A stretch of 64,000 bases of DNA. It comes from Montifringilla adamsi (Eukaryota; Chordata; Aves; Passeriformes; Passeridae). The DNA is taken from contig JAGGNK010006426.1 of assembly GCA_017590115.1 (NCBI GenBank), forward strand, positions 693,221 to 757,220, in the 5' to 3' direction. The notes beneath the pieces are model-generated. The model was not told where the DNA came from, made no database searches, and saw only the letters and a program-made list of their open reading frames with translations. The position numbers and the translations under genes were made by a program. This document shows, in pieces, positions 35,946 through 47,949 of this stretch (positions are counted from its first letter, which is position 1; each line of letters starts with the position of its first letter).

Positions 35946-36392
35946 GATATCCAGAGAAAGGCAACAAAGGTGGGACAGGGTCTAGACATTAAGTCCTGTG
36001 AGAAACACATGAGGGAGCTGGGGGTGTTTCGCCTGGAGAAGAGAAGGCTCAGGAGCGACCTTATCACACTCTACAGCTGCCTGACAGGAGGTTGTAGTCA
36101 GGTGGGGGTTGGTCTCTTGCAGGCAGCTAGTGACAGGACAAGAGGTCTTAGACTGTGTCAGGGGACGTTTAGGTTGGATGTAAGGTGGGATTTCTTACAG
36201 AGAAGGTGATTAGACATTGGAATGGGCTGCCCAGGAAGGTGGTGAAGTCACCATCCCTGGGGGTGCTTTAGAAAAGACTGCATGTGTCATTCAGTGCCAT
36301 GGTCTTGTTGACAAAGTGGTATTCAGTCATAGGTTGGACTTGATGAACTCAGAGGACTTTTCCAACCTAATAGATTCTGTTATTCAGTGATA
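35946..36392 (+). mobile_element. CR1 3' fragment with coding remnant
   Basis: Contains the ORF2 C-terminus and 3' UTR. The frame reads CEKHMRELGVFRLEKRRLRS, then DLITLYSCLTGGCSQVGVGL, close to the equivalent part of the 28.8-kb copy. It ends GGTTGGACTTGATGAACTC, then CTTTTCCAACCTAATAGATTCTG. It is 5'-truncated within the RT C-terminus. An internal frame of 96 codons stays open, but it is only part of a dead LINE. Confidence 0.9.
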
Positions 36393-37765
36393 TATACATA
36401 TATGCTACATATGTAGCAGAAGATGTTGAGAAATAACTTTTCTGTGGAAGGCAGTGGCATAGCAGCAGGCGCATCTGATATACTAAAAGTCCAGTAGTGG
36501 CTATAGTAGAATTTGAAAAAATTTCTATCCTGAAGTCCTGTGCTGTAATTTGCTCCAAACTAGTTAATCAGCGTACTGATTAACTATATGCTTTTTTGTA
36601 AAATTGCACATGTTCTTGAGTACATTTAATACTCAGATGTACTCATAGTGGCTTTTATTCCAAATTAATTTTATTAATTTTAACTATTCCCACCACTGCA
36701 AATTATGCAATATGTTTCATTTTCTACATCTTAGATACAAAAATAAGCAGTGAAATGACATGAAATATGCTTCAGCTTTTAATAAATTGTAGCATTTAAT
36801 GTTTAGTAAAATGGTTGTGCATTCTGTAGAATGATGTAGGGATCTTACACAGCACTCTACTCACAAAAGTATTTTCCAATATCAATGCATAAGTTTACCT
36901 AATAATTATAAATATTAAATTTTCTTTCACTGATATACGGTTCATGGCAGTGACTCTTGAGGTAATTGGTGAATACATCTGCCAGTCTTCTACCTAAAAG
37001 TGAAAAGATGCATCATTGGAATATTTTTGTTGGAACATTCTTTGGAGAACTTTTGTTTGCTTGTTTCTACACTTCAGTTTTTTTCCTTACTTGTTTCCTT
37101 GATGAATTTTTTCTTGGCTTGGATTTTCCTGGCCTCTCCATTTTAATTATGATTTTATGTTTTTGAATTTATATATCTTATCATCAACAGTACCAGGTGT
37201 CTGCAGGTTGGCATGTAATGCAAATAATACTAGTGAAAATTGGGGTTCTTTCATTGTTTTCAGTGGCTAAGCACTGAAACAAACAATTTTTCAGGAAAAG
37301 TAAAAAAAAGTAATAACAAAGTAGAAAATACAAAATGAGAGTAAATGCTACAAAATGGGCTCAAGCTATAATGAAAAAATAGTAGGAATAGGTAGGTTTA
37401 AAAGATCCTCTGCAAATTAAATTTCGTCTGCTTCCAAAATGATGAAAGGTGTTTTCCACAGGCAGTTGCCCTTCCCACTAAATGTATAGACACCTTGCAA
37501 TCTGATGTTACCGTATGACTATTTATTAAAGCTTCAAAATTTAGGGAAATAAAATAAAATTTTATCTGCTAGAAATAGCTATGTCTTTTTTATAAATAAA
37601 GATATATTTTACCTGTCAAGTAATTCAGAGCTCTATTATTTTAGAGTTATGCTTTTCCGTGGACTACATTTTTTTCTCTTTTTTCTGTGCATTAGTAATA
37701 CTTTCCCTCTGATTTCTTATTTTACATATGCAGAGGAATACCTTATTTGTTCTGTGCAGCTTTCT
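36393..37765. other. No gene; small palindromes at 36.40 and 36.56 kb
   Basis: AT-rich. GCTACATATGTAGC at 36404-36417 is a perfect 14-base palindrome. TAGTTAATCAG / CTGATTAACTA at 36561-36586 is a perfect 11-bp hairpin with a CGTA loop. Nothing else recognised. Confidence 0.6.
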
Positions 37766-37827
37766 CTTTCACTCCTTCACTCCTTCACTCCTTCACTCTT
37801 TCACTCTTTCACTCTTTCACTCTTTCC
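37766..37827 (+). repeat. Octanucleotide array (CACTCCTT)3(CACTCTTT)4
   Basis: Two homogeneous blocks of an 8-bp unit differing by a single C/T change. Confidence 0.95.
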
Positions 37828-38773
37828 CAGTCTTTACTTTACATTAATTTCTGTCCATGTTGATACTACTTATTCCAACACTTTTCCCCCATTTCCTATT
37901 TTCTCCTCTGTCTACCCCCAGGAATAGTTTTTACTGTCTGTCTGTCTTACCATTTTGCAGAAGACGTGATAAGATACATGGTCCCTCAGATACAAATGAT
38001 GTATCACAGGAATACATAGAGTTCATCTTAAATAAGAGACAGAAAACTGTATAAAGGAAATAATGTTTGAGACATTTATGTGCTATCAATCCACATATGT
38101 ATATAGCATTAACAAAGATAAACAAGATTAAGATCAGGATATTCAGTTTCTTATAAAGAATTAATAGGTTTAAGTAGGAGAGGTTGCCTGCTTAATGAGT
38201 TAGGTATTGCAATCTTGTACAGTGTGGAGTTTTACAGAGGTTTTTAGATTTCCTTGCGATGTATCTCTATAAAATGTTCTGTCCAGCTGGTACTAATTTG
38301 CTGAGAAATATGGGTGTGAGAAAAATCAAGGTTTCCTATGAAAAAAGAAGAAAAAAAAAAGAAGAAGAAAGGAAGCAGTGCTTTTATGTCTTGCTATTAT
38401 TTCGCATCAGTACAAGGCCTAAGGGTGTTGTGTGTATAAGGACAAAAGTGAGCAATGCAGGAGCAGTACTGTGACTGGCACAGAAACCTGAAAAAATCAG
38501 AAATCTGAAAAATAGGACAGCACAGTCCTTTGTAGAATCCAATTGTTTGGAGAATAGAAGGGAAATGAGACTGAGCTGAAAGTCAGCATGGGTGAGAACA
38601 TGGACACACTGATTTTGAAAAATGCTTTATTGGGACTGCCATAGGATCTTCATGGATTGACACAATATTCAGTCAAATAGTCTAAAATAATAACTTTGTA
38701 ATTTAATATATAAATACATAAAATACAATCAAAATGTAAGCCAAAGCCAATTTCTTAAAAAAGGCAAAAAGGG
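37828..38773. other. No recognised feature
   Basis: AT-rich DNA with an A/G-rich run near 38345. Nothing recognised. Confidence 0.5.
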
Positions 38774-38861
38774 AAAAGCTTAGGTAAGACATTGGCTTAC
38801 CTAAGCTTTTGTAATTTCTTATAAGAAATAAGCTTACCTTGGTTTTGTAATTTGTCTTAGC
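38774..38861. repeat. Perfect 15-bp inverted repeat with a following direct copy
   Basis: AAAAGCTTAGGTAAG (38774-38788), a seven-base spacer, and CTTACCTAAGCTTTT (38796-38810) form a perfect hairpin. TTCTTATAAGAA, a 12-base palindrome, follows at about 38816. A second, imperfect copy of the right arm and its trailing GTAATTT lies at about 38835-38856 (CTTACCTTGGTTTTGTAATTT). Confidence 0.92.
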
Positions 38862-41800
38862 TTTCTAGAGTCTGCTTTCTCTCTTCTGTTATACACGACA
38901 AAAACACTGCAAAATATTACAGAAGATTGATTAACACCAAGCTGAGTCATTTAAATAGCTTTTAGAAGAATTTAAACATAGGAGAATTCTGCTATTTGAA
39001 TAATATCTCCCATTAAGATTGGATGGGGCTGGACTTACATACATGTGATTAATTTGGAGTGATGGATACCTGTTTTACTACAGTTTTGTTTTTATCTTTC
39101 TCTATGTACTTTTTTCCTGGAGCATGCTTTCTTGCATTTTGCAGTACAGTTAGAGACACAGATGTGGAAAGTCTACTTCCATCATGTTTTGTCCAGCAGT
39201 GTTTTTCAGCAAAGAGGAATTATCTCTCTGACCATTATTCTTTGGTCTCCACTTTAAAGCTAGTGGGAGGAAAATGTATAGAAATGTTAAAGATGTATAG
39301 AAAAGAATACATGCAAATATTTTAGTTTAAGATTTCTGTTGCTTTTGGGAAATCATGCTGTCATGCAGTTTTTTTAGAGAAACTCTGTGTTTGTGAAGGC
39401 ATACACACATTTTGAGTGGATGGAGCCTGGAAAAACAACACATTGTTGTGAATCATATTGTAGCTTTAAATTAGAAGTCAGATCTAATGTTCAAGTTCAA
39501 GTTCAGGTGAGAAATATCCTTATGGTTTTCTCTTAACTCTTCAAATTCAGGTAAAAAAAATCAAAATTTCAAACTATGATTTAATCTGTAGAGCTTTTTC
39601 CTCTAATATGTTCACAGCTGATATAGTTTTACCTTACTTAGAGGGGAAGAGAAAGCATGATATTCCTTGGTGAAATTCCTTTGAGGAATTTCTTGTTTTC
39701 CAGCACCTCTCTATGCTTCTGTCTCTGAAATACTGTGACATTGAACAATACAGCCATTTTTACAAGTGGCTGGAGTGTCATACTTTTGTTACTGTTGAAT
39801 ACTTACCTGAGAAACCTTTAAAATGCCATAAATCTGAATGGAATAATCTCTGTGAAAAATTACTCATTCGTTCCATGAAGGAAGCTTATTTTTATATATA
39901 ATTATAAGATATTATGATTTATGGTAGGTAAGTGTCCATCTCAATCTTCCTCGCTTATATAATAGGAATATCAGAGGTCAGACTCTCCAAGAATCTAAAC
40001 AGTATTTAATTATTTACAATAGTTTAAAATGAATTTGAATCCACACCATTTTTTTTTAAAGAGTTGTGTACTGGCTTTGCTTTAAGGCAACTTTAGTATG
40101 AAAAGTAAGTGTGAAAAAGAGACTGCATATAGTATCCCTATGTCATGGTATCATGGGTATCCCACTACTAAGTTGTGTAGAGTTACCACACAAGAGTTTT
40201 TCCTATTTCTCTGATGTAACTCTTGGCCATTTGTTTATGATAAACTTACCTTCAATTTAATCTTTCTAAATATTGCGTGTATGCATACGTAAGTCTATAC
40301 CTTAAGATAAGAAATAACTTTGCACTGCAGTAACCTGCATTCATTATAAGGTACCATTATATTACTTATTTTTTGGCAAGTCTCCATTAGGGTGTTTTGT
40401 TGTTTTTTTAAACTCTGATTCTGTACAGAGCAACCTACTGGCACTAAAACAAATATAAGTATACAGAAAATAACCTTGAACTCAGATGATAGCATTACCA
40501 TCATAAGTTTGATGGGGTTTTCTTTCATGAAAATCACAGTTTTTAGAACAAGAAAAGCCTGCAAAACGTCACTTGAAATAAATAAGAGCAAATATTGTCT
40601 GTTGACAAAGTATTATTGTTATTGTGACAATTTTTAGGAAAAGGGAAGGTTAAACTCATATCTAACATTTTGTACAGCAACAGCACATCTGTGTACCTAA
40701 GTGTCGATAAAGACAGATGGTACATGGAGTAACAGATGCCAATGCAAAAAATGCAATATGCAATGTAGGAGTTGAAAAGAAATCATTTGGGCCAGATCAA
40801 AATACTAAGGTAAGTCTACATATATCACAATGTGTCAAGATTGCTTTTCTAAAATTAGAATCAAGATCTTGAAATAAGGCTATGTGAGGCAGATTAGAAA
40901 GGTTTTGAACAATGTAGCTCTCTAAAATGGAGTCATGCAGATGCTGCTGAGGATCATCAGTCTAACACTTGAATGCTGGATAGAAAACAGCACTAAGAGA
41001 CAAACAGGGCTAGGAGTTTGAACCAATGTCTAGAGGCAATATTTGTTTGTTGCAGCCTCAGGGTCTGACTGCTTTTAGATGGAAAGTCATTAAGTACGAG
41101 AGCCATGGCAGGGTCAGTGGCAGCAGCTTAATATATTTCCAAATCTCAGCACAAGGAAACTCCACCCTTGATCTAAACCCAGGTTTTGGTATAATGTCTT
41201 ACTTACCTCAAGCATTATGGAACTGGTGAGGACTGAGAACACTGTTCTGATTAGAGAGGAAACAACAAGATGATATGATCAAGAAAATTACTTTCAGTGG
41301 GATTAAACTTCCTGGTGTTCTCAGTTTAGAAACTGAAATAATATTTTTCATGTCATTGCAAAACAGGGAAACATGGCAGTGTCATAGCTAGGATGGCAAG
41401 AATTATATTTCTGCTCAGGAGGGAAGGATACAATTCAGTACAATTCAGTACAACACAGTAGTTAGAAAAAATGGGACGTGATCTCTCTTAGTAGGTGTCT
41501 CTTCTTAATAGGTGCCTTCAATAGAAATCTTCAGGTATTGTCAGATGTACAGTAGTAGCCTGCTATTCACTTACAAATGGCCTAATGTGGTGTTCCCAAC
41601 ACGATATAGTGATAAATCACAGAAGTGCCAATTAAAATGGAACGCTTATAGTGTCAACCATTTAAAAGCAATACTAAGCTCTCATAATGCTCTTTCAAAA
41701 ATAAACGATATAATAAAAGCTTTATACTCTGAGCTTCCTCTTCATATTACTGCCTCCTGATAAGAGGGCTTCCAACAAGTGTGATTATAATAGAAAATCC

Positions 41801-44663
41801 ATTGCTTTGTCATTTTCCTGTTTCGAAATTTCAATGGCTCCAATCTATTCTTCATATGATAAAACTGGAGTCAAATACTGTCTTAGGGCATTGTTGTTAT
41901 AAATAATTGGCATTTACTGAAATTTTAAATTCTTACCATATTCTCTCTCACATTCACTCAAAAAACCCTAGATCTCTGCTCACAAAACAAAACATGAAGC
42001 ACACAAGATGCAATAAAAGTGGAGAAGAAATATCTCTGATATTCACTATGAGGATGAAAGTAGCAGTTACCAGTAAAAATTAACTAAAAAATTGCCTTAA
42101 TAGGACCTGCTCTTTTATCATCTCCCTGTTTGCTAGTCTGCATGTTATTGGTCTGAGTGAAGTTCAGATATGGCTCTTTGTTGTCACTGCAGACCATTTT
42201 TTTTAAAAAAAAATCAAATAGTTTTCTAACTTTTTTATCAGAAGTCTATTTTACATCAGCCCAATTAGTCATATTTATGCCAGTCTAGGGTTGTATAGCT
42301 GAGAAGAATAAGAGCAAACTGACTTCACCATGGGTCCTATGTTTTTTGAGACATTTAGGCTCCAGGAGTTGTATGCAAATTCTCATTAAATGAAGGTGTT
42401 TCTATTTCTGTCTGATCAGAAGGGCTTTTTCCACTAAACATTAAAATTTCTCTTTTTCATTCATATTTTTAACTTCCTCTCATTTGAAACATGCAATTAA
42501 ACTATTTTGTAGCTCACCAACATATTTGTGCTGCAGCCTACTACACAAACAATGCACATTGAAGAATTATATATTACCATCAATATTTGTCCTCTCTGTG
42601 TAATCAGTGCTTTGCCACAGCAGTAAGCCTTTCCTTCTCTCCTTAACTTCTTTCATTATGAGCTTAGGTGTAGCTGCATTTTTATTAGAATTGTTATGCA
42701 CTAATCATACGTACTGTATTATTAGCAATAACATGGCAAAACAGAATTAAGCCTTCACCTGAATTTGTTTCCTTTTATGGATTTTTGTTAAAACTATAAG
42801 TGCAGATTTTCATCACAGTGTGTGTGGGTTTAGCCACGCAATTCCCATTAATATTAAAAAGAATCACGCAGCTAAGTCCCTGCACACCACATTGAAAACA
42901 CCCTTTAACGTTATTTTAATGAACATTCTTTTATGACTAAATTATTTCAGAGTAGCTGAGCAGTTATTATCTTCCTCAGTAACTAGTGATCGCCCACAGG
43001 GTAAGTTTCTCTAATATTCTGTTGCAGCCCCTGTGCCTTTGCCATGTTGTTATGGGACCTTTCTGGTTATAAACGATTTTCATTGCAGTTGCAATTAGAA
43101 ACTAGCCAACAGAGTAAAGCAGCAAAACTTGATTTTGGCTGCAAGTTGAAGCTGCCCCTGGGGGTCTTTAATTTATGCACAGTCCTTTTTTGTATAATCA
43201 GGGTTTTTTTGAAATGTGCCCAGTTTTTTCCTTAGAGGGAACTTTTCTCTCCTTCTTGAGGTTCAATCAACCTTTTTGTTGTATACAAATCTTTCAAGGT
43301 TGTTCTGGATAGTTAGTCACATGCACAAAGACAACATAAATCTTTAATGAAACTTCAAATCATAATTTCCTTATTTTTGTGCACTTACCTTTTAAAACTT
43401 TTTTTAAGTTGCAGCCAGAAATCCATTGCATAGTTAATTAGTGAATGTGAACTGTGTTTTTCCTTCTACACACAAATTAAATTCATTAGCAACTACCTTG
43501 TCTTTCTATAGAGGTGGGCGCTACCACAGACTTTACCACATGCATGTCATCCGGTTCCTGCACTACCCATTCTCTTCCTCCTGCTGCTCAGGAGGACAAG
43601 ATAGCATTTTAGTCTTATCTCTGTGTGTGTGGGAGCACTACAGACAAAAGTGTGTGGATTGAAATATTGCTAATGAAGCTCAATTAGAAAAAAAGTTGAT
43701 CTGATCTATAAAAAATATCTAGAAATTGACACATAATTTTTCAGAAACTATTTTTTTTCTGTATTTTTTAACCAGTGAATTAAATAAATATTGTTTATGC
43801 AATCCCTGCTTGTAACTTAGACTAATTACAGGCACTGCTAATATTTTGCCAGTTCTAGAGCTTTTTCTTTTTTTATTTATTCCCCTTTCTACTGTACTCA
43901 TCCTTCTACTTAGGCCACAGGTCTCCATAGAGTTTTGGCTAACACATATATAAATTAAAACATATTTTGAAGTGCCTCCTTTGGATGGCTGCATTCTCAT
44001 CATATGCTGGTAAAATGTAATCCATAACAATAAAAATAAAACTACCGATCTGTAGTAAAGAAAGCTGCATCAGTTTTATAATTTTTATAAAGCTATTCAC
44101 TGTAGAATTACTTTGATAGCCATGAAATAATAAAAGCAGAGAACTGTAATGTTGTGGGGATTTTTAGTTCTGTTTTCCCAACTCACATCAGGTTTCACTG
44201 TTTTTTCTTGAGGAGAGGTGAAAAAGTCTCTTCTATGAGTATTCTTCCTAGGGACCAATATAAAAATCTCATTTAATCTGTAGACTATTATAACCAATGG
44301 AATCAAGCATGCCATTTGAAGTTTCCTCGCTTTCCTCAGCGATCCCACATAAATGATTTCTTTGAGATAATGTTCTAAAGGAAGAGAATGTTTAGCTTGT
44401 GGATATATTGAAACTGATTGACTCCTATTGACATTGGCTGATCTCACAAATTTGTTTCTTTTTGCTTACTAATAAAAGTTCATGTGATATGTCACAGCCT
44501 ATGACAATAATAATAAGCATTAAGCAAATTAGCTGCCCCCAACTGGCTTTGTTATCACATTACCCAAAACAACTAAATCCACAGACTCAATCAGTTCAAA
44601 AGGATTATTTCAGCAGTCTGAAGAAATAAAAATTAGACTAATTATTTAGTAAGTCTGGGTCCG
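38862..44663. other. No gene or repeat family recognised (5.8 kb)
   Basis: The longest featureless stretch. I note only a three-unit 10-mer (ACAATTCAGT-like) at 41430-41459 and many 60-100-codon ORFs on both strands without visible domains. The 116-codon minus ORF at 44097-44447 has one hydrophobic segment but nothing I recognise. Conserved non-coding elements could lie here but cannot be seen without alignment. Confidence 0.45.
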
Positions 44664-44741
44664 TCCTTCCTTCCTTCCTTCCTTCCTTCCTTCCTTCCTT
44701 CCTTCCGCCACTTCCTTCCGCCACTTCCTTCCTTCTTTCCA
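44664..44741 (+). repeat. (CCTT)n with CCGCCACTTCCTT variant units
   Basis: About ten CCTT tetramers, then two copies of a 13-base unit CCGCCACTTCCTT, then CCTTCTTTCC. Pyrimidine-only except in the variant units. Confidence 0.95.
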
Positions 44742-46547
44742 TACACTAACTACAAAATCTGTTCTGTTCATTCCAGTCAACTGTGTATATATGAATCTAC
44801 TTTAAGTAGCATTTCACAACTTTATTAATTTCAGTATTCTGTATCATTTTTTCATATCCTGTATTGATTTCCAAAAAACCCAGAATTATAATTGACTAAA
44901 ATACATATACTGCAGCCAATTTTGATATTTCTTTTGCAACTGGCTTTGTGTAATGCACTATTCCTTTGATCTAATAATGAAAATATGTCCATATATACTC
45001 TTTATAGAAACAAGGCAAAGTGGTCCAGACCTCCTGGGACAGTAATACTACAATATATGAATTTAAATTGCTAACCTACAATACCCACAATCTATTAGAA
45101 TTTAAAGAGTACAAAAATTATCCAGCATTACTGGAAACTTCAAAAAATTAAAAAAAAAAGAATCCCAAACCTACAACAAACCAACCTGATGTACCAGTGT
45201 TCCATTTTATGTAGACTGGAAGGATAAAGTACTGAAACAGACACTGTAATTCTGGTGTAATTTATAATTTAGATTTCAGAAAAATATGTGTCACTTTTAA
45301 AATAGAAAAATATGTATCACTTTATTTGACCTTGGACTGAATGAAACATGACAAGACTGATGGTAATTCTATGTAAATTCATTTACCTGTTGGTAAACAA
45401 TATCCAGACCACATTCCACAGCCATCAGATAGTTAATTGTCTACATTTCTTTTCTGAGCTTCTCAGCTAGAATAGGAGAAAAATCCTAGCAAAGGAGTTT
45501 TTAAAAAATATCATGGCTACAAAGTATTGTACTTTGGATTTGTCTTTGACACAGAAAATGCTTATCTATTTGCAACTTCAGTTATACAAATCAAGACAAA
45601 TCTTGAAACAAAACAGGCAAGCAGGTGAAATTTTACCTAAAAAAAAAAAACTTCCAGTGAAAAAACTTTGTGCTTATCCCAGCTCTCAGCTTTGGAGTGG
45701 TAACATTTTTCAATATGTGGCATGCATATTTGGAAACTCACTTGTCAGTGTTAGGAAGGTCACAGCAAAAGTCTTGTTTGTAGAATATGTAGAAGGTGAC
45801 TAAAAAACAGTATCAGGGATGGTAAGGTTTAAAAGATTTAATTTTTTTAAAAAATAAAATATGCTGCTGCACTATCAAATATTGTATTTTGGAAAATAAT
45901 AAAATTTCTTAATGTAAAGACCTTATTTTTAAAATACTTAAAATTCAAGAAGAATGTACTGCAAATTTTTATAGTCTGCTTGAGGAATAATTTCTTCCAT
46001 CTGGGCCTTTTCTTTTTGTAAAGAAACAGGAGTTTCAATATGTTGGATGAATAATATCAGCCTATAAATAGTACTATTCTGTTTGTTTCATGTTAACGAT
46101 GTAGGGTAGTATGCATCACATATACTTGCAACTTGGCAAGAGACATTTCAATGGTTTTACAGAAGTTTTTAAGATGAAGTAAAACTGCATATTTTAAGCC
46201 AGCATTAAATCAAGTTTTTAGAAATAGAATGAAAGTCAATACAGATTTACAGCAATTTAAAATTTATTATTATAGAAGTCTTTCTCCTGAAGGCCTCCAA
46301 GGACTGGGATTGAATAGCTTTCTCAGTACTCTCTTCCAGTGCTGCGTTATCAGGGGGTACATCATCTGGGGAAAATAAGGGGATACAAAATCAAAACTAC
46401 TACAAAGTATTACGAAGTATAAAAGCACACTACAACAATCCTCATGACGTTTTTTCTCCATAATGTCCAGACTAAATATTTCAAGACGAAATTTGTGGCC
46501 ACAGTATCTTTTCTATTGCCAGCCACTTTCTAGAACAGTTCTGTTCC
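44742..46547. other. No recognised feature
   Basis: AT-rich. At 46270-46461 a minus frame follows a good-looking splice-acceptor sequence (complement at about 46366-46380, TTATTTTCCCCAG), but no gene could be built from it. Confidence 0.4.
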
Positions 46548-47311
46548 TGTGACAGTGGGGGTTTTGAAGATGTTTAGTCTCTCCCTGCCTGTTGCAGTTG
46601 TTTCTTCTCTCCCTGCCTGTGGCAGTGGGAGTATGAATATGTTTGGTCTATGTCTAAAGTTGCTTAAACATGTCTCGCAGCAGTTACGAGAATTCCAGAT
46701 TTTTCCCTGTCTATCTAGAGAATTCTCTGTCAGTTATGAATTGTGCTTTCTGCAATTGGTCTGTGTCTTTCCCACTTAAGGTTATGTATACCATTAGCTG
46801 GACAGCCCCCCACGGGTTTCCATCTCCCCCCCCCACCCCCCATCTCCATAAAAGCCACTATTTTTCTCTTTTTCCCTCTCTCTGCCACTGCCCCCTCTTT
46901 GAGCCATGTGGCACTCTTGCCACACTGGCACTTGTGTCCCTGCTGCACCTGCGCTGTGCATCTCTTTGCAGCCGGCACTGCTCTCTGCCGTGAGAAAGAA
47001 CACCTGCACAGCATCAGCTGCCCTGCTCCTGCTGCTTCTGCCCGCGCCTCTGGCACTGCTGCTGCCTGAGAGTGTTGTGTCATCTGTCTCGCTTCGGCGC
47101 TGCTTCTGCCCCAGGAAAGAATCCATGCTGCCCCTTCCTTTTTTCCTTTGCCCTGATTCTTTGGTGTTGGTTCCATGTTTATCGGCCGCCTCTGGCGGTT
47201 TAGGACCTCAGAGAGTGGTCAAACCGTGACCCTGCCTGCCGGCGGCAGAGGTAGGGCACGGCACCCCCTGCGTGTGTCCTGATTGCCTCCCGCGACCAGG
47301 GCGCAGTGTCA
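46548..47311 (+). mobile_element. Solo LTR, ERVK-like, with perfect 6-bp duplication
   Basis: A 764-bp LTR begins TGTGACAGTGGGGG and ends GCGCAGTGTCA. Both sides carry TGTTCC (46542-46547 and 47312-47317), a perfect 6-bp target duplication, the length typical of ERVK/betaretrovirus-like elements. U3 contains imperfect direct repeats (CTCTCCCTGCCTGT near 46578 and 46607; GCAGTGGGAGT-type). A TATA-like CATAAAAG lies at 46847. The 3' half is GC-rich and keeps many CpGs, so it is probably the youngest insertion here. The ORFs of over 100 codons on both strands arise from GC-rich LTR sequence and are not genes. The exact family is not known to me. Confidence 0.82.
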
Positions 47312-47706
47312 TGTTCCATTACCTTAACAACATCCTCTCCATTGTTTGGAGATCTGTTTTTCTCTTCTTCAACAGGGGAAACTAGTCCATTTTATTCTAA
47401 ACTACCTTTGACCTTAGTAGATTCTATCGTACACGGCCCAGATTTACTGTCCTCCCATAGATGTACATCATGGGCAAAATCAGGTGAAATGTTCCATGTT
47501 ACACCCTACTTCATAGAGGATTGTAATTTCTTTAAATCTGTTGGCCACAGTCCTCTTAGAGTAGGTGGGTTTGTCTTTCACTTTACTCACCACGAAAGAG
47601 CGCTGGTGACTTGTATAGAATTCAGCACTCACAGAATCCACTGGTGGTTTTCAGCAGGACTGGGGCAAAAACTTCCCTGTCCTCAAGTATAAGCCTAAAC
47701 TGAGAT

Positions 47707-47949
47707 TTATTTTCTCCCTCTTGCAACATAAGAAAGGTTCTGGATTTTAACTCTGGCTTGGTCCTCAAGGTATTCCAGATCTCTTTGAATTGAAGTGCTA
47801 ACATTCGACATGCCAAACACTACTCCTGAGCTAGTGTGATAGATAAAGTTGTCGAAGGCACTTTCGTTCTTATCATCCATGCAGCTGATAAAGTAAATGT
47901 ACAATATCAGCCCCAATGCCAGGGCACTTATTTTGATAATGACTTTCAA
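47707..47949 (-). CDS. Unrecognised 80-codon ORF, type II membrane-like
   Basis: Starts MKVIIKISALALGLILYIYF, a short positive N-terminus followed by a hydrophobic segment of about 17 residues, as in a signal anchor. The rest is polar with three N-glycosylation sequons (NES, NVS, NLS) and acidic patches. This composition is more protein-like than most ORFs in the window. The frame stops at a TAA after GRK. A second frame on the same strand (47622-47816) continues with ENKSQFRLILEDREVF, which could mean a frameshifted pseudogene. Farther downstream a possible donor, AAG/GTAATG, lies just before the LTR at 47311, but splice phase to the possible exon near 46365 does not fit cleanly. I do not recognise the family. 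Chance remains a serious alternative. Confidence 0.2.
   Translation of the reverse strand: MKVIIKISALALGLILYIYFISCMDDKNESAFDNFIYHTSSGVVFGMSNVSTSIQRDLEYLEDQARVKIQNLSYVARGRK

Noticed and set aside
34285..37827. CRISPR-like spaced repeats
   Set aside because: Units are contiguous with no unique spacers, and the sequence is vertebrate.
44097..44447. 116-codon minus-strand ORF as a gene
   Set aside because: One hydrophobic segment only, no domain, ordinary AT-rich composition; length is not exceptional for 64 kb of DNA.
46730..47229. ORFs of 107-148 codons on both strands
   Set aside because: They lie inside the GC-rich solo LTR, where stop codons are rare; LTRs of this type are not known to encode proteins.
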